This document shows positions 1 to 5,859 of a DNA stretch of 9,917 bases, one piece after another. Source of the DNA: Chitinophagaceae bacterium (GTDB lineage Bacteria; Bacteroidota; Bacteroidia; Chitinophagales; Chitinophagaceae); assembly GCA_947447815.1 (NCBI GenBank), contig CANFLJ010000039.1, positions 1-9,917 of the forward strand, in the 5' to 3' direction. The stretch's first letter is position 1. The number at the start of each line of letters is the position of its first letter. The position numbers and the translations under genes were made by a program. Under the pieces are notes generated by a model. That model made no database searches. It had not been told where the DNA came from and was given only the letters and a program-made list of their open reading frames with translations.

Positions 1-535
1 AAAGCATTTTCAGTTAATTGCCACAATGGCAGTAGCTGTGCACGATTTCTTTAGTAAATACACTTTACACGACAATTTTATCAAATGGCCCAACGATATT
101 TACTGGAATAATAGAAAAGCAGGCGGTATTTTGATAGAAACATCCTCTCCTATTCCTCAATCTTCAATAAAAGCATGGAACTGGGCAGTAGTTGGTATTG
201 GATTAAATATTAATCAGGTAATTTTCCCAGATAATCTTCCAAATCCTGTCTCGCTAAAACAAATTACTGGCAAAGACTATGATCCCGTAGCCATGGCAAA
301 AGACCTTTGTACTAATATCGATAAATGGTTCTTACAATTGAAGAATGAACCTTTTCAGCCTATTCTGGATTATTACAACCTATACTTATACCAAAAGAAT
401 AGCACCGTAAAGCTCCGAAAAGGCAATATTGCTTTCGATTGCTTAATAGAAAAAGTAGACGAACAAGGATTTCTGCATGTAAAAGGAGCTACCAGCGATA
501 CATTCAGCTTTGGAGAAGTGCAGTGGATTGTGTAA
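1..535 (+). CDS. birA: biotin--[acetyl-CoA-carboxylase] ligase, 3' part (5' end outside window)
   Basis: This enzyme activates biotin with ATP to biotinyl-AMP and transfers it to the biotin carrier domain of biotin-dependent carboxylases in the cytoplasm. The reading frame is open from base 2, upstream of the first ATG at base 26, so the gene is cut by the window edge rather than starting there; the N-terminal part with the GRGR-type biotinyl-AMP loop is missing. Counting from that ATG, the family signatures are KWPND (residues 20-24), KAGGILIE (31-38) and VVGIGLNIN (55-63), which belong to the catalytic core. The last ~45 residues resemble the small SH3-like C-terminal domain. The visible part has no DNA-binding domain, but an N-terminal one cannot be excluded. 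Followed by a 99-bp gap with a promoter for the next gene. Confidence 0.93.
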   Translation, partial: KHFQLIATMAVAVHDFFSKYTLHDNFIKWPNDIYWNNRKAGGILIETSSPIPQSSIKAWNWAVVGIGLNINQVIFPDNLPNPVSLKQITGKDYDPVAMAKDLCTNIDKWFLQLKNEPFQPILDYYNLYLYQKNSTVKLRKGNIAFDCLIEKVDEQGFLHVKGATSDTFSFGEVQWIV

Positions 536-580
536 ATCGTACAGAAATCAACCTGCTCTATCTTACTTTTCGTTTTAGTA

Positions 581-612
581 TTGCATATTTTACTATACAT
601 TTTTTACATTTG
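581..612 (+). promoter_or_regulatory. Bacteroidota-type promoter for the lipoprotein gene
   Basis: TTG at 581-583 (-33 element) is followed after 21 bases by TACATTTG at 605-612, an exact match to the TAnnTTTG -7 consensus of Bacteroidota primary sigma factors. It lies 22 bases upstream of the ATG at 635 and would give a short leader. It is the only exact match I found suitably placed upstream of a gene in this window. Assignment is by consensus only. Confidence 0.6.
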
Positions 613-634
613 CAACACATCTAAACAAATTACC

Positions 635-1153
635 ATGCTAAAAGCCTTTAAATTACTTTCCGTTCTAACAGTTATTTTGACTATTACCTTCATCATTAAT
701 AGTTGTGCAAAAGGCGGCAGTTCAGGCCCTATCATTCATATAAATTGTGATAGTCTTTTCAATGATTCTATAACATCGGCAGATAGTGCTTGGGGTATAA
801 ACATCCCTAATGCATTTACGCCTAATGGAGACGGCCAACATGACCAATACTATATCCATTTAAACTATATAGATTCTGCCAGAATAACCATCTTTGATGA
901 TAATAATAATGTAGTGTATAGATATAACGGCAAATCAATTACTTGGGGGCGTGATACTTCAGTACCTCAAGGTAAATATTATTATAGGTTACAATTAAAA
1001 ACAAGAACCGGAAAAAGGGTTGGCAAATGTGGTTTTATTTGGTTACTTAAATGTATGCCTTCTAATATGACTGACTCTTTAGACTATTTAGGTTATGGAT
1101 ACTACAATTATCCATTAAATGTTGATCCTATTAAAGCGAAACCTTGCAACTAA
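635..1153 (+). CDS. small lipoprotein with a CHU_C-like (gliding-motility-associated) domain
   Basis: Predicted 172-residue exported lipoprotein. The frame is open from a TTG at 581, but that codon overlaps the -33 promoter element. The ATG at 635 gives a proper signal peptide: K3/K6, a hydrophobic core (7-21) and a lipobox-like I-N-S-C with the lipidated Cys at residue 24. No acidic residues follow the Cys, so a surface-export signal of the Bacteroidota type is not evident. Residues 57-67 read IPNAFTPNGDG, the hallmark start of CHU_C/TIGR04131-type domains that usually end type IX secretion substrates. The following strands (RITIFDDNNNVVYR, then W-G-R-D and a PQGKYYYRLQL segment) fit the same fold. 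Unlike T9SS cargo, the domain here is the body of a small lipoprotein and is followed by ~45 further residues. Role unknown; an envelope protein is the safest statement. Confidence 0.8.
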   Translation: MLKAFKLLSVLTVILTITFIINSCAKGGSSGPIIHINCDSLFNDSITSADSAWGINIPNAFTPNGDGQHDQYYIHLNYIDSARITIFDDNNNVVYRYNGKSITWGRDTSVPQGKYYYRLQLKTRTGKRVGKCGFIWLLKCMPSNMTDSLDYLGYGYYNYPLNVDPIKAKPCN

Positions 1154-1223
1154 TTCAACAACCTTGCAGCAGAACTTTCGATTTATTGAATATATATGTT
1201 TGGTAGATTCAATTTTGATGACG

Positions 1224-1366
1224 TTTAGTTAAGCTTATTTCCTATTTAGCCCTGAAAGGGCATACAATAAAAGCAATCGGTGTAGCCCATTGTTTTGTTA
1301 CAGAAACATAATGTTAATCAAGGCCTGAAAGGCTGAAATAACCGTTATTATGGAGACTTAACTAAA
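1224..1366. repeat. 143-bp nested inverted-repeat element (MITE/REP-like)
   Basis: The ends are a perfect 10-bp inverted repeat: TTTAGTTAAG at 1224-1233 and CTTAACTAAA at 1357-1366. Inside lies a second pair, TATTTAGCC (1243-1251) against GGCTGAAATA (1331-1340), with one bulged base. Two small hairpins share the same GAA loop: GCCCT-GAA-AGGGC (1249-1261) and GCCT-GAA-AGGC (1323-1333). A further imperfect stem-loop lies at 1274-1292. No ORF and no clear target-site duplication are present. From memory, GCCCTGAAAGGGC-type sequences recur between genes in Bacteroidota; mobilisation by a Y1/REP-type or DDE transposase is inference. Confidence 0.6.
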
Positions 1367-1391
1367 AGATATTGGGGTCAATGTAGCGCTT

Positions 1392-1530
1392 TTGTATTTT
1401 CCTGTTTCCTTGTATTCTGTATTCCTGCCTCCCTCCTTAGTGTTAGCTGTATTCCCTTTGTGCCTCTGTGCCTCGTTGCCTTTGAGCCTTGTATTTGTAT
1501 ACCTCCTTGCCTATTGCCTCCTTGCCTTTC
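1392..1530. repeat. pyrimidine-rich GCCT low-complexity tract
   Basis: The + strand carries many TGCCT words at spacings of roughly 7-9 bases, for example TGTGCCTCTGTGCCTCGTTG and CTTGCCTATTGCCTCCTTGC; on the minus strand this reads as AGGCA/AAGG repeats. The open + frame across it translates to an implausible Leu/Pro/Cys-rich hydrophobic string and is an effect of the composition. It lies between the 143-bp element and the hairpin element. Confidence 0.55.
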
Positions 1531-1543
1531 TTTTTACTTTGAA

Positions 1544-1666
1544 TTTGGGCGTTCCGGCAAGCCGTCGGGTCTCCACTGCTATCTTTTTATGCACCCGGTA
1601 TTACGCCTTTTTCAATCAACTAGCGAGGGTGCATAAAAAGGATATCCGCTTCACCCCTAACGCAAA
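1544..1666. repeat. ~123-bp hairpin element with imperfect inverted ends
   Basis: The core is a perfect 14-bp inverted repeat, CTTTTTATGCACCC (1583-1596) and GGGTGCATAAAAAG (1627-1640), around a 30-base loop. The outer ends TTTGGGCGTT (from 1545) and AACGCAAA (1659-1666) are imperfect inverted copies. A smaller CGGC-AA-GCCG palindrome lies at 1555-1564. It is more GC-rich than its surroundings. From memory, elements beginning GGGCGT and ending ATCCCTAACGC-like recur in Bacteroidota intergenic DNA. Function is unknown; a structured RNA or a non-autonomous mobile element are both possible. End points are approximate. Confidence 0.55.
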
Positions 1667-1707
1667 TACATCGCTCAAAAAATGCCTTTATCAAACCATT
1701 CCAAGAC

Positions 1708-2013
1708 ATACTCCTTTTATTCTCAAAGGCTTTTCTTACATTCCCAGAAGCATTCCTGTTATTCTCCAATACTTCCAGCACTTTCTCAGATGCATTCTTG
1801 TTATTCTCCAATGCTTCCAGCACTTTCTCAGAAGCATTCCTGTTATTCTCCAATGCTTCCAGCACTTTCTCAGAAGCATTCCTGCTATTCTCCAATGCTT
1901 CCAACACTTTTCCTAAAGCATTCCTGCTATTCTCCAATGCTTTCAGCACTTTTCCAGAAGCATTCTTGCTATTCCCCAATACTTTCAGCACTTTCTATGA
2001 TGCATTCCTCAAT
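1708..2013. repeat. 42-bp-period minisatellite, six good units plus degenerate flanking units
   Basis: The word GCATTC recurs at 1750, 1792, 1834, 1876, 1918, 1960 and 2002, exactly 42 bases apart each time. Six full units span 1750-2001, a degenerate unit precedes at 1708, and a partial one starts at 2002. A typical unit contains TATTCTCCAATGCTTCCAGC followed by ACTTTCTCAGAA. Differences between units are mostly C/T or G/A transitions. As 42 is divisible by 3, frames stay open on both strands. The minus frame would encode a 14-residue coiled-coil-like repeat and the plus frame a HSCYSP-containing repeat. Neither looks like a convincing gene. Confidence 0.9.
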
Positions 2014-2055
2014 TCTCACGATTCACGACTCACGACTCACGATTATCAACTCACG
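2014..2055. repeat. heptamer run, consensus ACTCACG, next to the PCD stop codon
   Basis: Six consecutive 7-base words read TCTCACG, ATTCACG, ACTCACG, ACTCACG, ATTATCA, ACTCACG. The run ends three bases before the stop codon of the minus-strand pterin dehydratase gene, so on that transcript it forms the start of the 3' untranslated region (CGTGAGT words). A 13-of-14-base match to part of it occurs at 8595-8608. Confidence 0.75.
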
Positions 2056-2058
2056 CAC

Positions 2059-2298
2059 CTAAGCCCCCTTCACAAAAGCATCTATCTTAGAGGCCAACGC
2101 TCTATCTTTCTCCGTTACTATATTGCCCACATCATGCGTGGTAAGCCATATCTCTACCGTATTCCACACATTAGTCCATAATGGATGATGATTCGCTTTT
2201 TCCGCTTCTATTGCTACCCTGGTCATAAAAGCAAATGCTTCCGAGAAATCGGCAAATACAAACTTTTTATACAATTGATTATTGTTCTCTATCCACAT
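2059..2298 (-). CDS. pterin-4a-carbinolamine dehydratase (PCD/DCoH family)
   Basis: This 79-residue protein matches the PCD family, which dehydrates 4a-hydroxytetrahydropterin during recycling of the pterin cofactor of aromatic amino acid hydroxylases. The diagnostic pattern is complete: E33-x3-H37-H38-P39, then W45, then H55-D56 and D65, with the two His in HHP and H55 expected in the active site. It is shorter than the ~95-110 residues of typical members, mainly at the N-terminus, but short forms are plausible as the core is intact. It starts 17 bases after the deacetylase stop and is probably co-transcribed with it. No phenylalanine hydroxylase gene is in the window, so its physiological partner is not shown. 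Confidence 0.92.
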   Translation of the reverse strand: MWIENNNQLYKKFVFADFSEAFAFMTRVAIEAEKANHHPLWTNVWNTVEIWLTTHDVGNIVTEKDRALASKIDAFVKGA

Positions 2299-2315
2299 GG
2301 CAAACTATTTAATTA

Positions 2316-2969
2316 TTATGCGTTAAAAGTAGGGATTGCTTTAAACACATACCCTTTTTGTTTAAAGTAGTCAAGTGTTTTAGGCAAGGCATATTCAAGT
2401 CTTTCAAAAGCTTTTTCGCTATCATGAAATACTACAATACTTCCTGCTCCGGTATTGTTCTTTACGTTTTTAAAACACTTCTCTCCCGATATATCTATAT
2501 CAAAATCTCCACTCAATACCGACCACATCACTATTCTGAAAGGTATAGTTGCAGCTTCCTTATTCAATTGCTGCATCAACACCTTTGCCTGAAAACGCTT
2601 TATTCTACCATAAGGCGGTCGGAACAAAGAAGTATCTATCCACTTAGCAGCTTGCTTTACATCCTCTATATATTCCGCATCGTCCGTATGCCAGCCATTC
2701 AAATGATGCTGTGTATGATTGCCTACCGAATGCCCCTCTTTTAAAATAGTATTATATATATCCTGATGCTCGGCTACATTCTTTCCTATACAAAAAAAGG
2801 TTGCTTTTGCATCATACTTTGCCAACGTTTCCAATACGAATGGCGTAGCAATAGGATGCGGACCATCATCAAAAGTCAGGTAAATAACTTTATCCTTATC
2901 AGGCATGTTCCATAAATAATCAGGGTACATCCATCTTAACCAGAAAGGTGATTTGATAAAGTATTTCAT
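2316..2969 (-). CDS. polysaccharide deacetylase family protein (NodB/CE4)
   Basis: A 217-residue carbohydrate esterase family 4 protein; such enzymes remove acetyl groups from N-acetylated glycans such as peptidoglycan or chitin-type chains using a metal ion. The motifs are in order: TFDDGP (32-37, with D34 as expected base and D35 as metal ligand), H85-T-x-x-H89 as the remaining metal ligands, RPPYG (117-121), W149/D155 in WSVLSGDFD, and the final FHDS motif with H182. No signal peptide or membrane helix is evident; the N-terminus (FWLRWMYPDYLW) is aromatic-rich, which recurs in short Bacteroidota members of the family. The natural substrate cannot be told from sequence. It precedes the PCD gene by 17 bases; upstream is a 96-bp gap after the ARPP-1 gene. 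Confidence 0.93.
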   Translation of the reverse strand: MKYFIKSPFWLRWMYPDYLWNMPDKDKVIYLTFDDGPHPIATPFVLETLAKYDAKATFFCIGKNVAEHQDIYNTILKEGHSVGNHTQHHLNGWHTDDAEYIEDVKQAAKWIDTSLFRPPYGRIKRFQAKVLMQQLNKEAATIPFRIVMWSVLSGDFDIDISGEKCFKNVKNNTGAGSIVVFHDSEKAFERLEYALPKTLDYFKQKGYVFKAIPTFNA

Positions 2970-3043
2970 TGATAATATAAAGTGCTTTTTATTAATAAAA
3001 ACAGCTCAGCTAAAGGATACATCCTCTTTACAAAATAAATACA

Positions 3044-3065
3044 CCCTCCTTTCGGGAATGGGGGG
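3044..3065 (-). terminator. possible weak terminator after the ARPP-1 gene
   Basis: GGGGGG (3060-3065) directly abuts the stop codon and opposes CCCTCC (3044-3049); on the minus-strand transcript the stem has one C-A mismatch and is followed by a T-rich stretch. Imperfect and short, hence low confidence. Confidence 0.25.
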
Positions 3066-4016
3066 TTAGTCCTCTGCATATACAACTATATGAAAAGTTT
3101 TTTCTTTGTATTTATGCGCTATACCCCTTCCTTTCAAAAACTTCACCTGTGTATCTTCATTGGTAAACAACTGATTGGAAAAAGATTTTATTTCCCCAGT
3201 ACTCACCGAAGGTTCTCCATCTCGTCTTTTAATGGCATGAATAAAAGAAGTAAGTACCTGAGGGTAATATTTCAACATATAATTAGTAGAGGCAAATAGC
3301 TCGCACCCTAATATCCGCTTACCTGCCACTGCAATAAACCCAGCAAAACTACTGTCGCTATGCTTCATTTTATCCATAAAGAAAGCTAAATAAGCAGAAT
3401 CAGAAGTGGTAGGTTTGGGATACAACTGATTGTAAGACCAGGACTCCGATTCTAACTTTCTTTCTTTAAACTGTCTATCTACTTCTTTCCAAACTTCTGC
3501 CTGACGAGCCGAAACATCTATCTTTTTGCGAAGATCCATATCCGCATTGCCTGCATATTTAAAAGATTTCTCTTTCTTAGTCCACCTACCTTTTTCTACA
3601 CAAAATACATTCAGGTAAGTAGTTTCCGATCCTCCGGGCGGTATTAGTTTAGTCTCCGCTATCACTCTATCCTGTTTTCCACCTGCTATTATCTCTCCAC
3701 TATTTACCAGTATCGCTTTCTTAGTATGATTTGTTACCTCCAAAAGGTTTACATCAGAACCATTCATATAATGTATTTCCTTGATAGAAATTTTACCAGA
3801 CTGCAAAGCTTTACTAAACTCAATAACTCCCTCTGGCAAATAATCCAAGGGAATACCATCTGTACTTAATCTGATTGGTATAAGTTGAAGGTTATTAAAG
3901 GTCCAGGCAGAATCATACTCAGTATATACTGCAGGATAGATCAATTGAGATTGAACTATGAATCCTTTTAAACAAAAGGCAATGATTAGTAATATGTATA
4001 CCTTATTTATTTTCAA
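3066..4016 (-). CDS. exported ARPP-1 / DUF6569 family protein
   Basis: This 316-residue protein has a signal peptide (residues 1-23: K2/K5, hydrophobic 6-21, likely cleavage near VQS-Q). The mature part carries what I recognise as the ARPP-1 (DUF6569) signature, with SGEIIAGGKQDRVI (106-119), a PPGGSE turn (126-131) and the C-V-E-x-G-R-W segment ending at W145. The domain was named for its association with rhodanese- and phosphatase-superfamily proteins; no biochemical activity is known to me, so none is assigned. The second half (to ~310) contains FAGFIAVAGKRILGCELFAS, which probably completes the same domain. It starts 24 bases downstream of the guanylate kinase stop and may be read from the same message, although one product is cytoplasmic and this one is periplasmic. 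Confidence 0.75.
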   Translation of the reverse strand: MKINKVYILLIIAFCLKGFIVQSQLIYPAVYTEYDSAWTFNNLQLIPIRLSTDGIPLDYLPEGVIEFSKALQSGKISIKEIHYMNGSDVNLLEVTNHTKKAILVNSGEIIAGGKQDRVIAETKLIPPGGSETTYLNVFCVEKGRWTKKEKSFKYAGNADMDLRKKIDVSARQAEVWKEVDRQFKERKLESESWSYNQLYPKPTTSDSAYLAFFMDKMKHSDSSFAGFIAVAGKRILGCELFASTNYMLKYYPQVLTSFIHAIKRRDGEPSVSTGEIKSFSNQLFTNEDTQVKFLKGRGIAHKYKEKTFHIVVYAED

Positions 4017-4040
4017 CGGTGTTTCTTAAAATAATTTATA

Positions 4041-4625
4041 CTATCTTTTGATTTCTAAAAAATCAACAATAATCTTCTCTGTTTCAGTACAGGCTTTAGT
4101 AAGCTCTTCGTTAAGAATACAAAAATCAAAATGATGTTTGAAGGATAATTCATAAGCAGCTTTATTAACTCTTATAGCAATATTCTCGGCAGAATCAGTT
4201 CCTCTACCTTCCAATCTTTTCTGTAATACATCTATGGAAGGTGGCTCGATAAATAGGGATAAGCAATTAGCTTTAAACTGGCTTTTTACATGAATAGCGC
4301 CTTTTACATCTATATCCAGCATAGGCGTTTTGCCTTCCGCCCATATTCTTTCAATCTCTGTCTTCAGTGTACCATAATATTTCCCTTCATACACCATTTC
4401 CCACTCAATAAAAGCATTTTCATTGATTTTAGTTTCAAAGTCTTCCTGAGACATGAAATAATAATCCTGCCCATCTTTCTCCTCTCCCCTAGGTTTACGG
4501 GTAGCAGCAGATACCGAAAAACATAATTGAGGATAATGTTTCAATAAATAGTGTGTAATAGAGGTCTTACCTGCGCCAGAGGGAGCTGTGATAAGAATTA
4601 TTTTTCCGTTTCCATTCATATTCAT
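4041..4625 (-). CDS. gmk: guanylate kinase
   Basis: This cytoplasmic enzyme phosphorylates GMP to GDP with ATP, an essential step in guanine nucleotide supply. With the ATG at 4625 the protein has 194 residues, normal for the family. The P-loop APSGAGKTS covers 14-22. The GMP-binding segment with SAATRKPRGEE (39-49) and YYF (55-57) is intact, and the LDIDVKGA segment and the R-rich lid (KRLEGRGTDS) follow. The frame is open to a TTG at 4646, but the ATGs at 4625 or 4619 fit the family N-terminus better; choosing between those two is not possible by eye. The ARPP-1 gene follows after 24 bases. No convincing TAnnTTTG promoter was found in the 80-bp upstream gap. Confidence 0.95.
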   Translation of the reverse strand: MNMNGNGKIILITAPSGAGKTSITHYLLKHYPQLCFSVSAATRKPRGEEKDGQDYYFMSQEDFETKINENAFIEWEMVYEGKYYGTLKTEIERIWAEGKTPMLDIDVKGAIHVKSQFKANCLSLFIEPPSIDVLQKRLEGRGTDSAENIAIRVNKAAYELSFKHHFDFCILNEELTKACTETEKIIVDFLEIKR

Positions 4626-4705
4626 AATAACGGCAAAGAAAAACAAATTAAGATATAGAGTGTGGATTAAATATATGCTAATTCTAACTAAGTCATTAAG
4701 TCCAA

Positions 4706-5005
4706 CTAATTGAGACTAATAAAATTCATCAGGGTAAGTACAATTAATACCGTAATTAATGGCCACCAGATAATATTAATAATATTACTGGCTTTCATAA
4801 ATGATTGCCTTGTAAGGTTGTTATCCTCATCATGAAAATTATTAATACGGTACCAGGTTCTAAAAGACTTAATATAAGTTCCAATATCTTTTTGTTTCCT
4901 TGATTTTATATTTAAATAAAATGCTAATTTAGTTCCAGTAGCCAGGATAACCAAGATAAATACAATCAATTGTACCAATCCTAAGGTTAACGTAATATCA
5001 AACAT
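4706..5005 (-). CDS. small two-helix membrane protein of unknown function
   Basis: 99 residues from the ATG at 5005; an upstream extension to 5053 exists, but the internal Met starts directly before a membrane helix and gives a simpler product. Two hydrophobic segments are visible, about residues 6-28 (LGLVQLIVFILVILATGTKL) and 75-94 (IIWWPLITVLIVLTLMNF). They are separated by a ~45-residue polar, basic stretch with SRKQKD and a WYRINNFHDEDNN segment. I do not recognise the family. It is transcribed divergently from the TetR gene across a 237-bp AT-rich spacer, which would allow regulation by that TetR protein, but this is only positional. An 80-bp gap separates it from guanylate kinase. Confidence 0.6.
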   Translation of the reverse strand: MFDITLTLGLVQLIVFILVILATGTKLAFYLNIKSRKQKDIGTYIKSFRTWYRINNFHDEDNNLTRQSFMKASNIINIIWWPLITVLIVLTLMNFISLN

Positions 5006-5242
5006 TTTGGTTTTAAAATTAATGAGGTGTGAAATTATGCAATTGCAAGACACTATAATATTAAATTATTAAAAAATATAAATAGTTAATTAAATTTTAA
5101 TTTGAATACGTTAAAAACTAAATTAATAAACGAATTACAATAAAACATATAAAACTAAAAGACAAATATTATTTTATAATAGACAATAGTTTATTCGAAA
5201 GATTTTATTCACCTTTACAACTTAATACCTTAAAGTTGCACT
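5006..5242. promoter_or_regulatory. AT-rich divergent intergenic region
   Basis: Spacer between the small membrane protein gene (-) and the TetR gene (+), visibly richer in A/T than any other part of the window. It must hold promoters for both directions, but I found no exact TAnnTTTG match. Two palindromes stand out: TGCAATTGCA at 5038-5047, near the membrane-protein start, and ATTAAATTTTAAT at 5089-5101. The latter may be chance in such AT-rich DNA. Confidence 0.4.
5218..5238. promoter_or_regulatory. candidate operator of the TetR regulator
   Basis: Perfect 6-bp inverted arms CAACTT (5218-5223) and AAGTTG (5233-5238) with a 9-bp spacer that is itself partly symmetrical (AA...TT). The 21-bp size suits a TetR dimer site, and it ends four bases before the regulator's start codon, where binding would block its own expression. 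Proposed from position and symmetry only. Confidence 0.35.
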
Positions 5243-5833
5243 ATGGGAAAGATTGTTACCAAAAAGAATCTAACACGTAAAGACGTAATTATAGAAAAAG
5301 CTGCCGAGCTATTTAAGGAAAAAGGCTACAAAGCATCCGGCATGAGAGAACTAGCTGAAGTATTGGGAATAGAAGCTGCCAGTCTTTACAACCATATCAA
5401 AAGCAAAAGCGAATTACTCCACCTCATTTGTTTCGAAGTTGCCAATAAATACACAGCTGTTATTGATGAAATTGAACATAAAGATATCAGTTCCCTCAAA
5501 AAGGTAGAAGAACTGCTCCGTTTTCTTATTAATGGAATGATAAACCATTATCAGCAAGTATATGTGTGCGATAGAGAATGGAAATATTTAGAAGAACCTT
5601 ATCTATCCAATTTTCAGGCACAAAGAAGATCTTACCGTAAAAGAATTGCAGGAATAATAGAGCAAGGAATTCAGAAAAAAGAAATTAAGTCTATAGATGC
5701 TCCTACTGCAGTGTTGATAATGCTTCATGCAGTTAGCGGTATAGAAAGCTGGCATCGTAGCAAACAAAAAATTACTGCTAAAGAACTGGAAGAAAATATG
5801 ATTTCGATATTAATCAGTGGACTAAAAAAATAG
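5243..5833 (+). CDS. TetR/AcrR family transcriptional regulator
   Basis: A 196-residue dimeric one-component repressor type. The N-terminal TetR_N domain spans ~12-58: helix 1 with IIEKAAELFKEKGY (16-29), then the helix-turn-helix with S32-G-M-R-E-L-A-E-V-L-G-I (32-43) and recognition helix EAASLYNHIKSK (44-55). The rest is the helical ligand-binding and dimer domain. Its sequence (VCDREWKYLEEP, RIAGIIEQGIQKKEI, the SGIESWHR segment) recalls TetR_C_41/KstR2-like regulators that often sense acyl-CoA-type ligands; the ligand here is not determinable. It is 26 bases upstream of the MBL hydrolase gene, and the pair is probably co-transcribed and autoregulated through the palindrome just before the start codon. 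Confidence 0.92.
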   Translation: MGKIVTKKNLTRKDVIIEKAAELFKEKGYKASGMRELAEVLGIEAASLYNHIKSKSELLHLICFEVANKYTAVIDEIEHKDISSLKKVEELLRFLINGMINHYQQVYVCDREWKYLEEPYLSNFQAQRRSYRKRIAGIIEQGIQKKEIKSIDAPTAVLIMLHAVSGIESWHRSKQKITAKELEENMISILISGLKK

Positions 5834-5859
5834 TCCTTCCATCTACATTTATTTATACT

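Larger units (their letters stand above)
1154..2058. other. 905-bp gene-free interval filled with repeats
   Basis: Several frames are open here, but their translations are low-complexity products of repeats, and I see no gene. The content in order is: a short tail with two ACCTTGCA copies near the lipoprotein stop, a 143-bp nested inverted repeat (1224-1366), a pyrimidine-rich GCCT tract (~1392-1530), a hairpin element (~1544-1666), a 42-bp-period minisatellite (1708-2013) and heptamers (2014-2055). The flanking genes, the lipoprotein (+) and the pterin dehydratase (-), converge on this interval. I see no classical GC-rich terminator with a T-run for either. Confidence 0.75.

Noticed and set aside
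581..634. Upstream TTG start for the lipoprotein
   Set aside because: The TTG coincides with the -33 promoter element, and the ATG at 635 gives a proper signal peptide and lipobox.
1392..1916. Plus-strand 174-codon hydrophobic frame
   Set aside because: Leu/Pro/Cys-rich product of the GCCT tract followed by the hairpin element and minisatellite; crosses three unrelated repeat modules, so not a gene.
1620..1991. Minus-strand 123-codon frame with a VLEALEN/NRNASEK 14-residue repeat, coiled-coil-like
   Set aside because: It arises from the 42-bp minisatellite, runs on into the unrelated hairpin element, and most differences between units change the amino acid. No start context or conserved domain.
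1708..2013. CRISPR array
   Set aside because: Units are tandem with no unique spacers between repeats, and no cas genes are in the window.
1798..2181. Plus-strand 127-codon frame through the minisatellite into the PCD gene
   Set aside because: Overlaps PCD antisense, and the repeat keeps all frames open because its period is divisible by three.
5006..5053. N-terminal extension of the small membrane protein
   Set aside because: The 16 extra residues are polar and Cys-containing with no family support; the ATG at 5005 places a membrane helix right after the start.
5089..5101. ATTAAATTTTAAT palindrome as a regulator binding site
   Set aside because: In a stretch with almost no G or C such palindromes arise easily by chance; the site with mixed bases at 5218-5238 is the better operator candidate.
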